A stretch of 64,000 nucleotides of DNA from Strongylocentrotus purpuratus (Eukaryota > Echinodermata > Echinoidea > Camarodonta > Strongylocentrotidae): contig NW_022145539.1 of assembly GCF_000002235.5 (NCBI RefSeq), forward strand, positions 757,501 through 821,500. Direction: 5' to 3'. The number at the start of each line of letters is the position of its first letter. The first letter of the stretch is position 1. The translations under genes were made by a program, and so were the position numbers. Positions 1 through 11,430 of the stretch are shown here, piece after piece. Below the pieces are notes generated by a model. That model worked only from the letters and a program-made list of their open reading frames with translations. It made no database searches and was not told the origin of the DNA.

Positions 1-337
1 TGATTATAATTTCAATAATTTATACATCTATTCAATATAGTCTAACAGTAACGACCCATCTGCGACACTAATAAACGATGTGCAATGAGACTTATTTTTT
101 GTTCGGTATAATTTGCATATATGCACAGATTGAAGAAGAAGAAAAATCTAAATTTTGACTGACTTTTCGTCCTGTGCGGGCCCTCCATGTAGTTGTTTTG
201 AACTTTATGAAGCAAATTATATTTCTGCCTTGCAAGTCATTGATGATCGAAAAAAAGTTGACAAAATGTTCTGTGCCTACTGAGATTTGTCATCCTTTTC
301 ATTACAACTATCTCGCTATTTACTATAACGTCAACAG

Positions 338-691
338 GTACCCAATCAAGTTCTGTACAGCAAACAACATCAGGCGCTGCCACTTCTCTTGAAGGTTCAA
401 CACAAACCACACCAAATCAAATGACGTCATCCGAAACGTCCAGTTCCACTACTCAGACTGACAATACTGTAACAACGAGTGGCTCTACGCGACTTTCGTC
501 AACAACCGGAGATGCTATCAGTGAGACAACAAGCAGTCCAGCATCAACAACACCAACAACAGGGCAAGGATCAACAGATGTTGCTTCGCCTATTTCTGAA
601 CAGGCAACCGATACCACTCCTGCAATAACGGCCACGGAAACAGCCCAGACATTGTCTACGAATACACGTCGCTACTCTCCTCAAGACAGAG
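338..691 (+). CDS. Gene A, Ser/Thr-rich mucin-like exon (partial gene)
   Basis: An internal coding exon of 354 nt bounded by an acceptor (AACAG at 333-337) and a donor (GTAATT from 692); both edges are phase 1. It encodes about 118 residues dominated by Ser, Thr, Pro and Gln with very few hydrophobic residues, the composition of an O-glycosylated stalk. It ends in a basic stretch (TRRYSPQDR) shared with the matching exon of gene B at 20048-20449. Gene B carries two copies of an internal ISETTSSPASTTPT repeat while this exon has one, followed by a segment of its own. The upstream lectin exons of gene A would lie before the window. A role as an extended spacer between lectin and PAN domains is inferred from composition and position. 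Confidence 0.75.
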
Positions 692-816
692 GTAATTTAA
701 ATGTGTTTTGTGTGTAATACGTGGCAGTTTTTCCCATCCCCAACACAGGCCTAAACAAAACCCGCCCCAACCTGCACAACCTGTTGTAGCCTGCTCGGTC
801 GCAGCTGGAATTAAAG

Positions 817-2316
817 CTATTGTCACAACTCAGAGCGGCGACCGACCGACCGGGCACTGACCTAATCGAGCGTTCGCCATCGAGCGAGTTAGGTCAAAAA
901 TCGAAGTCACTAGTTCAAAGGCTGCCGAGCTGGCGCTGCCCGAACGCAGACCGATTTTTGATTCGCCGCCTAGTGTCCGACTGATCTCCCAGTGGCGACC
1001 GAGCGGCGATCGGGCGGTGACCGCTCGGCAGCCTTTGACCTAGCGGCTTCGATTGTTGATCTAAATCGCTCGACAGCGAACGCTCGATTAGGTCGTTGCC
1101 AAGGCGGCGACCGCCAAGGCACGAGTTTTTTGGGTGGCGAGTAAAAAGGGAGCAGGCGCCACCCAAATTTTAACTCCGCGCTAAAACCTTCAGCGGCGAC
1201 CGAGCAACGCCCTTAAAACAAGCAGTGCCCGGGCGGCCGTCGCTCGGTGCCTGGCCAAAAATTGGCTTAAAACTCGCCTTCCGGCTGCCGAGCAAGCTAC
1301 TATTTGGGGACGTGACCATTGCTTTAGGCATTACCCAACGATTTTTGGAAAAGTCGAGCAGGCTGTAGAGCCCCAGCGACGCCGGGCGGTGCACTGTCGG
1401 TTTTTCGTTGGTCGCCGGTCGATTTTAGGTCAAAACTAGGCGAATTTGGGAGCATCCCCGCGCGGCGTCCCGGCAGTGACCCACTGATGACCCACCGATC
1501 CCGGGCGGTCTCCCAACGGCCACCGGCTGATTTTAGAGAAATTAGCCGGCGGCCGGCTGGTGATCAACGGGCCTTCTGCGGGTGTCTCGTAGGGCCAAAA
1601 TACTCTCGGTGCCTGGGCGGTTGCCGACCGGGCACTGACCTAATCGAGCGTTCGTCATCTAGCGATTTAGGTCAAAAATCGAAGCCACTATGTCAAAGGC
1701 TGCCGAGCTGGCGCTGCCCGGACGCCGACCGATTTTGAATTCGCCGTCCAGTGACTGACTGATCCCAGCAGCGATTGGGCGGTGGCCGCTAGGCAGCCTT
1801 TGACCTAGCGGCTTCGATTTTTGTATCTAAATTGCTCGACTACGAACGTTCGATAAGGTCGTTGCCAGCGCGGCGACCGCCAAGGCACTGAGCGTATTTT
1901 GGGCGGCGAGTAACAAGTGAGCAGGCGCCGCCTGGACGCCGACCGATTTTGAATTCGCCGCCCAGTGACCGACTGATCTCCCAGCGGTGATCGAGCGGCG
2001 ATCGGGCGGTGACCGCTCGGCAGCCTTTGACCTAGCGGCTTCGATTTTTGATCTAAATTGCTCGACAGCGAACGCTCGATAAGGTCGTTGCCAGGGCGGC
2101 GACCGCCAAGGCACTGAGCGTATTTTGGGCGGCGAGTAAAAAGTGAGCAGGCGCCGCCCGAATTTTAACTCCGCGCTAAAAACTTCAGCGGCGACCGAGC
2201 GACGCCCTTAAAACAAACGGTGCTCGGGCGGCCGTCGCTCGGTGCCTGGTCAAAAATTGGCTAAAAACTCGCCGTCCGGCTGCCGAGCAAGCTACTTTTG
2301 CGGGTTGTGACCATAG
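817..2316. mobile_element. GC-rich element with CTATGGTCA-type ends, fold-back interior
   Basis: A GC-rich block in otherwise AT-rich intron DNA. Its ends are imperfect inverted repeats (CTATTGTCACAAC at the left, GTTGTGACCATAG at the right). The interior is made of repeated and inverted segments built on GAGCGGCGACCG-like words; one unit of roughly 200-300 bp recurs near 840, 1640 and 1940. No transposase frame is visible, so it looks non-autonomous. It lies between the mucin and PAN exons of gene A, and gene B has the same element at the same place (20480-21257), so it entered before those two genes separated. The superfamily is not assigned because I could not define a clean target duplication. 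Confidence 0.65.
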
Positions 2317-2607
2317 TATGTAACCCTTCAACCCGTTCACGTTACACTTGATGACAGGGGTGAATCAAGCATGTTGGTGTCGATGATTAGAATTAAGATG
2401 GTACAGGGTAATATAAGAAGGCAAATTATGTAAGTAAATTGTTAATAAAGTACATTCGTTTGAAGGAAAACGACAAGGATCTCGAAGGAATAATTTGATT
2501 CATTTCCTATTTTTCTCTCTTTATCATTTTGCATATTTTCGGGGATTTGTAAGCTGACCTAACTCATATTTGTGATTTTATCTTTAACTTTATAACCTTT
2601 GAAACAG

Positions 2608-2870
2608 ATCACACGAGCGCTAAAAACTTCCGACTACTGGCCAGCAATGTCGCCCTCATCGATGCCTATGTTCTGTCATCATACACAGTTTCGTCAATCA
2701 TCAAATGCAGTCACTTGTGTTTTGCTGATGTCCGTTGCTCGTATTATACTTTCATCGCCTGCGAAGGTTCGTGCTTACTCGGCAAGGAATGTCTGGCAAC
2801 GTCTACATACGCTTTTGAAATACGACCTGGAGCTAAATTCTATTCGGCACTTATTGAAGATCAGGAGTAG
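2608..2870 (+). CDS. Gene A, terminal PAN/apple-like exon
   Basis: The last coding exon of gene A: acceptor GAAACAG ending at 2607, then 263 nt to a TAG stop at 2868-2870, phase 1 on entry. The 87-residue product has a Cys-rich core (KCSHLCFADVRCS, then ACEGSCLLGKEC), the spacing of PAN/apple-type domains found at the end of some secreted invertebrate lectins. One cysteine kept in genes B and C is Tyr here (CSYYTF against CSCYTF), so one disulfide may be missing. An AATAAA at 2887-2892 follows the stop and is the likely polyadenylation signal. The PAN assignment rests on cysteine pattern and is moderately sure; the exon itself is well supported by the three-copy comparison. Confidence 0.8.
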
Positions 2871-3580
2871 AAAGCACTATGCTATAAATAAAGGCGCCGC
2901 TAGACCGCTTTGAAACTGGCAGTGGTGGTGGCAAAAGTTGCCAACTAGGCAGCCCTTATTTTCAAAAAGCCCCGGAACACAACAACAAATAAACATTTTG
3001 AAAGGTGCCAATTACAGATAGGCCTCTTTAAGAAAAGAAAAAAACAGTCGTCAGATAATCAAATTGACCGACAAGGCGACAACGGATACAACAACAAAAA
3101 AAATTCAGAAAAGATGAGATGAAAAAAGGCTAATTTTGTTGTTGTTTTTGCAATTTGCAGACATTGCTAGAATGGGAGAGGAATGTTACCCTTTTAGTAA
3201 CGACCCTGTTTATGTAGCCAATTGAGGCCATGTGCAGTAATTGATGATAGTGTGAATAAATTATAGTGTGTACATATTTCACTCCCGGATATTCTCCAGA
3301 GACGTTTTAATTCTAATCCACTATGTAAATATTCGGTAAGGATTAAATTGACACAGGCTGGCAAAATTATTCCAATATCGACCAAAAAAAGTGGAAGATA
3401 GTTCATTTCTCAGTATACCGGCCCAAGTCATTTTTTATAGCATCATGTCACTGTTAGTACCTTGCTTTTCAGAAAGTGGAGTAAAAAAATTGTGTGAGTG
3501 TGTATGGGGTGGGGGAGGAGGAGGCTCACCAAAAATCTATATATGGCTTTAAATGAGTTTAAGAAAGAAAAAAGAACATT
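2871..3580 (+). other. Gene A 3' UTR and conserved 3' flank
   Basis: No coding exon is seen. The sequence matches the flank after the PAN exon of gene B (about 21.9-22.46 kb) and, in reverse, that of gene C (37.9-37.2 kb). It includes a shared stretch around 3200-3300 ending in the words TACATATTTCACTCC. This is the duplicated spacer of the lectin unit. Confidence 0.6.
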
Positions 3581-4265
3581 CTAGAGATTGAGCGCCAATC
3601 TGGTTTTAGAGTCGATCACTCAACTGCAACATAATAACAGAAATTTGCTATTTTTTATATGAGAACTTTGATGAAGGTACCTTTGTTCGCGCTGCATTCC
3701 TTGACCTTAGAAAACCATTTGACGTTTTACCCCATGAATTGCTTTTGATAAAAAGGTCGTACTTTGGAATTTCTGAAGTACATAAATTGATGAAGGCAGA
3801 AAGCTATGCGTATTTTATCAAGAAAACACAAGTTAAATCTCCCCGTTCGAAGAGGAGTCCCACAAGGATTCATATTAGGACCACTTCTTTTGTGTATGTT
3901 CATGAATGATATCTCGAATCTACATTTTAATTCACATACTCACACTCTCACTTTATGCGGACGAGGCAGCAGTATGTAATTCAGGTTTTGATACAATGAT
4001 AGTGCAGTCAATTTAACAATCAGAATAATAAGCTCAGTAAATGGTTTTTAAATAACGGAATGATTATTATCTCAGACCAAAAAAAAGTATATTGTTTTCA
4101 TCCAGTCGGTAAAGGAATACTATTAATTTTAGATATTTATGAATGTTCAATTACTAGAAACTGGCATTAAACTTAAACACCTTGGTGTGATTCTCGAACG
4201 CAAGTTTAATTGGGCATGTCATGTTGATGAAGTAGTTAAGAAAATCGTTCGATCAATTGCATGTA
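3580..4265 (+). mobile_element. LINE reverse-transcriptase fragment, CR1/Jockey-like, decayed
   Basis: Broken frames on the plus strand encode consecutive reverse-transcriptase motifs: SGFRVDHSTAT near 3600, AAFLDLRKPFDV near 3690, RRGVPQGFILGPLL near 3850, then LKHLGVILERKF near 4170. The order and spacing are those of a non-LTR retrotransposon. The same fragment is present in inverse orientation at about 35885-36580 beside gene C, so it was in the spacer before the duplication. Several stops and frame changes make it inactive. Confidence 0.8.
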
Positions 4266-4269
4266 TACG

Positions 4270-4386
4270 CAGGGGCAGATCCAGCCGGCGAATAAGCGTG
4301 GTGGGATGGAGAGGGGGGTATGGCCAGGGGTGGGGGTCCGTCTTCTGTTTTTTTTAACATATTGTTGGGGCCAGGGTTTGGGCCTG
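4270..4386. mobile_element. Short hAT-like MITE with 8-bp target duplication
   Basis: A 117 bp element starting CAGGGGCAGATCCAG and ending GGGCCTG, flanked by a perfect 8 bp direct repeat TGTATACG (4262-4269 and 4387-4394). It sits in the LINE fragment. The inverted copy at 35757-35876 occupies the same position with its own target repeat (7 of 8 matching), so the insertion predates the inverted duplication. Confidence 0.8.
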
Positions 4387-4727
4387 TGTATACGAAGAAG
4401 CAAGTCTTGTTTAACTAATAAACAAAATTATAATAATTGTATTTGACACTCATACGTTCGTACATGTATTAATGTTGTTCTGCTTGGGGCTCTTTAACAA
4501 ACAAAAAGATATGTTGAGGAAAGAAAGAAGTAATTACAAATAAGCTTGAATTGTTTTGAATTCTAACTATAATGCACGATCATGAGGACTTCTTCACTGA
4601 CTTTAATGGCGGCCAATTGTACAAAGAACAAGCATTCGTTTTTGTTTTAATGGTGTACAAGTAACTGAACAAACTTGCCCCACAATACCTGTGTAATCTA
4701 TATACTATAGTATCTATTGAAACGTAA

Positions 4728-5372
4728 GCTTTTGAACGATTTACCTGGACCTATGAGGAAATCCGTATCTCTGTTAAGCTTCTCTTGAAAGCTTAAAAAA
4801 TGTATCATTTTAAATTGCAGTGCATAAGTATTAGCCCTGTACCCGAGGTTGACGAGTGTGTATGTATATTGTATAACGGGATGTGTATGGATGTGTATAA
4901 CTATGTAAACATACATGTATGTATGTATAGGTCTATGTTGTATAAATGCATGTACTTGTAACGAATTATATGTATATATATATATGCAGTCAAATATTTC
5001 AACATTATACCCTTCACCTATATCTTGCCATTATGTTGTTTATGCATGCCATACACTCCGTTGCTACTATGCTGTAGTCCTCCTCTTTTCCTCTCTTCTT
5101 TTCTTGTTCTCCAAGCTCTCTATCCTCCTCTCCTCTTTGCCTTTGCCTTTCTTCCTTTCTTCTATTTATAATGTATGTTATGTATTTGTGTATTCGGGCG
5201 TACCCATTACAAGCTCTGCTTATCGGGTTTCGCGCCCTCTTCCTTGTACTACAAGTTCTTTAATTATATTTATGTTACTACGTATAAATTGTATTGTTTG
5301 AACAGATGTCAAATATGTTTGTCCAATTGAATGGAAGAAAAGAAATGTTCATTTGAATTGAATTGAATTGAA
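4728..5372 (+). mobile_element. 5'-truncated LINE 3' end with (TTGAA)n tail
   Basis: The segment is absent from the inverted copy, where the flanks join directly around 35052-35082. It ends in a GAATT pentamer repeat (about 5354-5372), typical of the 3' end of some non-LTR elements, and contains the 3'-UTR-like words CCCATTACAAGCTCTGCTT. No intact coding region remains. The insertion is younger than the duplication. Confidence 0.6.
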
Positions 5373-5997
5373 TATATAATTTCTTGCCAATAATACCTAC
5401 CAAAACCAAGTACTGAATATAAAAAATGCTCCATCTTATATACTGCAAGCGAACCTTTTATTTCACAAGCAATGCTTGTTCAAGTATCATCCACACTAGA
5501 TATATTTTAAAACAAACCTACGGCTAAAACAGTCTATTATATCATATCGCAATAACTAAAGCCAATTGATTTTATTTTATATTAACAGGTTTTATATAAA
5601 TCTATCATAACACTGCTGTACATTTATTCTTTAGTTGCCATGTATTTTATGTATTTATGTGTTTTTCTTTAAGTTGTGTTTTAACTTTATACATTGTAGT
5701 GTCCACTTGATACAGGGTCTCTTTTGTAAAGCAGGCCTTGCGGCACTGAATAGGGCTAACTTGTGTTTTTAAAGAAGACTAAATAAATAAATGTTTGCTT
5801 GCTGTTGATCTGAGACAAATTGTACGAGCCTCATCGCAGGTCTTTCTTTAATCTTTATTCAATTGTTTATCAATACAATTCTCTTGAAGAAAAAAAAAAT
5901 CTGTTTTCAGTAGTTGTTATTTGAAAGGAATATATAATCATAATATCTGTTGTTTGTGCGTTAAAAGACTGCTTAATCAGCCTTTTGTGAAACAGCA

Positions 5998-6028
<31 letters not shown>

Positions 6029-7136
6029 AGGAGAGAGGGAGAGAAGAAGAGTGGGGAATGCAAAGTTACGAATATAAAAAAAGTTTGAATGCACACCAAA
6101 CAGAATAATCATTAGACTTGTCACTAGAAAACAATAAATTACATAACTGCCAAGCAGGTCAAAAGAGGAAAGAAATATCCAGAAATTAATTAGCAGGACG
6201 GAGGGGGGTTAACTCCCCTCTTGACTGGGGAGATGGAATGTACCTTTAATACCAGCTCCACTTGATGGAGACAAACTCCAAGTTTTGTTCTTCTTCCTGG
6301 ACAGTCAAACAAGGGGACTGATGTTGACCTGATTTTATGCTGGATACGCCATTGCTTGCCCCTCAAAAAAGTTCTTCAAAATTCTCTTTAACTTTCCAGG
6401 AATTCTTTAGGCCCCATGTCAATCCAAGGTTTGACTTCCCTGTCTCAATAGAATAATATTTTTTAAAAATAAATAAATTAAAGCATATCTGCACTAGTTT
6501 TGCGATGAGGGATTAGACCTCCCTGCGTGGTCACTGGCAGGTGGTTAACTCATCAAATTAGATTTTAATTAATAGAAAAAGGGTCCATGGGGGATCAACT
6601 GGTACCGCTTAGGCATTGTTGGCATATAGAGGGCGCAAGTAGCTACAAGTAATGCAGTCCCGATTCAATCTCCTAGCGTCCAGGAGACTATACCTCCATT
6701 TGAAAATGGCTGAATGACAGGATAAATGTAAGAAGGCACGGGTAATCGACAGTTTCAACTACTTGTGAATGCCCTTGTGGTGATTAATATATGTATAGAT
6801 AATCTATATATGTCCTGATAGGCAATGCAATGTACACAAACTAATAACATATTATACCATATATATCTCTAAACAATACGAAATCATATAAAATGACTGC
6901 ATTAAAAGAAATAAAACAAAATTACTGCATGCATATACCTTGATCAAGGAAATCACGTTTCGTGTGTATCCATGATGAATGGAAATGTCGCTTATTGCAA
7001 TTCACTCATACACATTAAATAATTACAGTAGATTGGTGCAAATTCATACTTGACAATCACAGGCTCATATTTTGTACAATATATAGGTAAAGAGTTGATT
7101 TTAAACGGATATCATTCTCTATTCAAAAACATTTTT
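5373..7136. repeat. Duplicated intergenic spacer, no gene
   Basis: No coding region is supported. The stretch matches 35.05-31.92 kb in reverse, including a (GA)n run at 6000-6030 that mirrors the (CT)n at 34340-34370. Part of it (about 6570-6700) also recurs at 46.85-47.0 kb. Confidence 0.6.
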
Positions 7137-7739
7137 CATATTGCTCCGTTTAGTCTCATTTCACAACGCCCCCTATCGTCAGAGCATGTTCAGAGTCAGC
7201 AGCCTAACATGTTAGCCTATGGACGTTTTTTTTAAAAATCGTTAAAAATTCATTTTTTGTTTAAACGAAAAGCACATCCACCCCGACGTACGTTATCACT
7301 AGCTCTTTCATTGGAGCCCTCATGTCTCGTTGACTTTTGAAAGTTCACCCACCGTAATTTTTCAAAATAGGTTGCAAGCTCGTCATTGCCTATAATACAC
7401 ATGTGAAACAAATCTAACTTTGGACTCAGTTTTCCAAGCGATTTGAAGATTATAGGTCGAGCACACGAAACATAAAAAGCATGAATTATCATAGATCACT
7501 TCTGCCTATTTCATTTTGTCCATTTCATCCAACCCCCCACCGTAATTTTTCAATTTAGTAAAAGCAAACATTTTGCCGAGGTAAGCAAAAACATGAATAT
7601 TCATGGTCAGACAATACATCCTTTTAGTACGTAACGTATAGTGAATGGGAATGGGCGATGATCCGTGTAGGAGGTAGAGGTCATTAGTTTGTGCTGGCAA
7701 TGTTCACGCGAGCGAAAATGAGACAATCGGAGCAATATG
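7137..7739. mobile_element. DNA-transposon remnant with CATATTGCTCCG ends
   Basis: About 600 bp bounded by inverted repeats: CATATTGCTCCG at the left, CGGAGCAATATG at the right, with further similarity inward (TCTCATTT). The inverted copy of the spacer lacks it near 31925, joining the flanking words directly. A second copy lies at 42620-43348 inside a SINE. No transposase frame is visible. Confidence 0.75.
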
Positions 7740-8336
7740 CTATCCTTCTTCCATCTGATACTTCCATATGTAACTCGAATGAACACGTTACGAAATTGAC
7801 TGCACATTCGCGAATAGTAATGCCCGAGAGCACTTTTCATCTCCTGCCGACGGAGTTTAATGAATTTTGGCGCATGCGCCAGACGGACTGAATTTTAATG
7901 ATAAAAATGCGGCAATCCGTGTTCGATACGATAAATGGAATGACTGAAGTGCATTTTTGAAAGACAGTCTCCGCCCAATATGGTGTTTGCACTAAATTGA
8001 ATGAATAGAACGATTTATCAAATGGACTGAAAAAATTGGAAATTGACCGGGAAAACTTATATCATCCTCACTTCTTCATATATTTGTGTATAACTTAGAT
8101 TGCTTTTCCCCTGCTCCTCCTCCTCTCCATTGTCTCTTCAAAGTCGTTGCATCGCCCCCTTTTCTCGTTTGTATCTTTGCCTATGTTTATATCTAAAACT
8201 GTATTTGCTTTTCAGTGTTTCATGTTTGTTGTATACTATCCTTGAAAAACAAAATTCCGCTACCGCTCCCTTTTCTCCTTCTGTTCACATTTTCTTCATT
8301 CCGTAATTTCAGTCTATTAGGTGGTCCATAATTATG

Positions 8337-8371
<35 letters not shown>

Positions 8372-8530
8372 TCTTTCTCTCTCCCTCTCCCTCTATCTCA
8401 TCAACGTACATAATACTCTCTCTCTCTCTCCCTCACCAACGTACATAATACACACACACACACACACTCTCTCTCTCTCTGTCCAAACCCCATGCATCTT
8501 TTCGTTTCTGTTTCCTATGACTAGCTAGGT
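7740..8530. repeat. Conserved 5' flank of lectin unit with CT/CA microsatellites
   Basis: Present in three places: here, on the minus strand at about 31.9-31.4 kb, and on the minus strand at about 48.87-48.35 kb. It contains a GGCGCATGCGCC palindrome (7868-7879 region) and ends in (CT)n and (CA)n tracts (about 8335-8482). Reading frames within it are not kept between copies, so it looks non-coding. Whether it holds promoter elements is unknown. Confidence 0.55.
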
Positions 8531-8740
8531 AAAAACATTCCTACTTGGCAACCTTGTAAATTGTAAAGTGGAAACGACTAATGAATTCACTAATGAGTTA
8601 ATATTGAGACAAAAAATAATAATGTATATCGAAACACCACGACCGATTAGAAATGCATTATCAATCATTCATGCTCCGTTAATAAACTAAGTATACTGTA
8701 ACGTGGTACACAATCATCATTAAATACAATTACTGTGGTG

Positions 8741-8843
8741 CAGGGGCGTACGCAGGATTTTTTCAAGGGGGGTTTTAAAATCGGGCCCAAAATATTTTGC
8801 TCCCGAAAATTTGAAAATCGCGCCGGCCGAAAAGTCGCTCAGT

Positions 8844-8931
<88 letters not shown>

Positions 8932-9239
8932 GGGGCGGGGGGGGGACGGACAATTATTATTTTTTTTTTTTTGTCTCGAAATTTGAAAATTTGACATTTT
9001 TCTTCTTTGGGGGGGGGGGGGGTAAGGTCACCTTAGGTTAGCCGTGGGCATAATTTTTTTTAATTATTATTAGTATTTTTTTTAATTTTATTTTATATAA
9101 TTAAAAAAAAAAAAAACAAAACAAACCAAAAGGGGGGGGGGGGTTTAGTTTTTGTTAGGGGGGTTTACACACATATAAATACCAAAGGGGGGTTTAACCC
9201 CAAAACACCCCCCCCCCCCCCAGCCTGCGTACGCCCCTG
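8741..9239. mobile_element. hAT-like MITE with poly-G core
   Basis: Perfect 16-bp terminal inverted repeats (CAGGGGCGTACGCAGG and its complement) enclose a G-dominated interior, with near-pure G runs of 35 and 51 at 8844-8930. An 8 bp repeat CTGTGGTG lies directly at the left (8733-8740) and again at 9244-9251 after four extra bases. The inverted paralogous site at about 47270 is uninterrupted (ATTACTGTGGTGCATAATAA when reversed), which confirms an insertion after the duplication. Confidence 0.9.
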
Positions 9240-9624
9240 CTGCCTGTGGTGCATAAAAATCGAAATTTTAGTCAATTGAATTGAAGTGAAGATATTTTGT
9301 ATGCGGGAAAAGGAAGGGTATGACAGGTATTAGCATGTTGCGTGCATTAATTGATGCAGCGTTGTGCGTATACACGAGGCGTTTGTTGGCAGTGTTCATA
9401 ACTGGCCGAAACTCTTGATGACTGGTGGAAGAACGAGTGATGACCCCCTGGTGTTGCATGAGACAACTACTACCATAATCTCTTGTGTTATTTAACTTCT
9501 TCACAACTACTATTACTCTTACTATATCAACTATTATATTCCACATACTAAGAATCTTGCTCTACGATTTGTCAAAAGTAAATCACGTGATGAAAATAGT
9601 TCGCCCAACATTGATGGGAGAAGA

Positions 9625-9720
9625 AAAGTTCCTTGCACTGTGTAGATAGTAGTACAATCAACACAGTGCAACGCACTTTCACTGAAGATAGAAGTACAAT
9701 CTACACTGTGCAACGCACTT
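9625..9720 (+). repeat. Imperfect tandem duplication of about 50 bp
   Basis: Two adjacent copies of a segment carrying CACAGTGCAACGCACTTT and a nearby GTAGTACAATC/GAAGTACAATC word. The function is unknown. Confidence 0.6.
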
Positions 9721-11140
9721 TAATTGTATACGTTGAGTATTGCTCTCCTCTTTAAGCGCTTTTAGTGCTAGTATGCGAACTTTGGTTACGCGCGAACTAT
9801 GGTCAACCACGATGCTGCATACACTGTACGTTTCGTACACCGTTTGCTAGCTGTTAATTGATGACTTGTTTCTCTAGAATAACGAAAGAAGTGAAATGTT
9901 TCCGATGTGGAATATAAAGCAAATAATCACCTTTTGGTTTTAGGCGGTGGCAAACTATCTCTTCCTCGGCGATCTGAATGTATACGCTATCTCTCCTCAG
10001 CTTCGCTTCGGAAAGATAGATACATCCCGATCGCCTCGGAAGTGACTGTTGTCCCATCACCTTCATCAACCGTAATTATTTGCTTACTATTTCAAGCCAC
10101 TAGTGAAATCATTGATTCCTCGGCTACAAAAATAGTGCTATTCCTACCACCTCGATCCATAATTTCAACTAGAGCCTCTCAGTGCATTGTATATTAGTTT
10201 ACTATAAGGCGTGGTATAGTACTTTCCGGAATCCACTTTTTCCACCGATCACAGATATTTCTGCGATCGATATTAAAATTTCTATTTTTTGGAGAGCAAC
10301 GGGCGCGCAAGCTAAATCCCCAGCTTGAAGTTTCTTTACTCCGTATGGTGTGCAAAGCCATCTTCAGAGTTCCGGCGCGGCGTGCGCGTGGGATAGCGCA
10401 TTGAGAAAAGCAGCTGAAAAAACAAAGCTCGACAAATTGGCTGTCGACTACCCCGTTTTCACCTCTTAAATGTGGAAGAATTGTTGAAATTTAAAATGGG
10501 GAATGACAGCAGAAACACGAAGAAACAAATCAGGTACAGACTTTCTATGTTTCAGGATTTTTGTAAGGAAATAAAAGCTGATTTCGATGATGATCTTGTA
10601 GATAGCGAAGCCCTAGACCTTCTTCTCTCGCAGTTCTAACTTCTATATGCTGGAGCTCAGAATCAAAACGGTGAATATTACAGCAAGAATACAATGCAGG
10701 CTTTGTAATAGTTTTTTTTTGTAAAAGTGAGCTGCTCACGGGGCATTATGATATGTCTTTCTTGGCTCTAGCAAACTATGAGCTAATGAAGAGGCATAAA
10801 TAGTAACTTTCCCGAGAGCAAGTTCATATCAAATTTACTATTGATATAAACTTGCTCTCGGGAAATATAATAATAATGATAATAATACAATATTCATGAA
10901 GCGCATAATAAACATAAGTTTCTCTATACGCTGTACAAGCATGAATAACGATCAACTCAAAGAAATATACAAATCTTATAACTACTAAAACGAGTAACTT
11001 AACATAGTAAATAACATAATAAAGAGATAGCTAACATGGTCAAAACAAATAACGTTAGTAAGAATGGGTCAAGCTTATTAATTAAGGCCAAAGAGTCGCG
11101 TTTTTAGTAAAGATTTGAACGTTGAAAGGTATTGTATATC
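9721..11140. other. Upstream region of gene B, two palindromes, no gene
   Basis: This has no counterpart next to gene C. It contains an imperfect palindrome of about 85 bp (9958-10045) whose two strands give similar peptides (SLPRRS...LSxAxLR), a sign of symmetry rather than coding. It also contains a nearly perfect palindrome at 10808-10865 (arms TTTCCCGAGAGCAAGTT). No exon is recognised. Confidence 0.5.
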
Positions 11141-11430
11141 CAGGCGCGGATCCAGGATTTCTTGGGGGAGGCCCAAATTTGAAATCGATTTAAAATTTAG
11201 TATGCTGAAATTTGAAAATCGCGCCAGCCAATATTTCGCTCAGAGAGACCCCCCCCCCCCCTCCCCTACCCCCCTCCCCCAACCCTTGAGCAAAAAAAAG
11301 GTAAATTTCTGGTCACAATTTGTTTTTAAAACTTTTGTTGTGTGGGCCCTTTTTTGGGGGGGGGGGGCCAGGGGGGGTGGGGGAGGGCAAGGCCCGTTCG
11401 AGCCCCCCCCCCCCCCTGGATCCGCGCCTG
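11141..11430. mobile_element. hAT-like MITE, CAGGCGCGGATCCAGG ends
   Basis: A 290 bp element with a terminal inverted repeat CAGGCGCGGATCCAGG and poly-C/poly-G tracts inside. The flanking 8-mers TGTATATC (11133-11140) and TGTATATT (11431-11438) match at 7 of 8 positions. It belongs to the same broad group as 8741-9239 and 23625-23979. Confidence 0.8.

Noticed and set aside
8100-8306. 68-codon frame with similar frames near 31415-31636 and 48347-48715
   Set aside because: The DNA is shared among three spacer copies, but the reading frame is not kept in the third and the frames run into microsatellites.
8735-9041. Gly-rich or Pro-rich frames
   Set aside because: They are translations of the poly-G core of a MITE.
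9907-10197. 96-codon frame SLPRRSECIRYLS
   Set aside because: The opposite strand gives a near mirror peptide because the DNA is palindromic; coding is unlikely.
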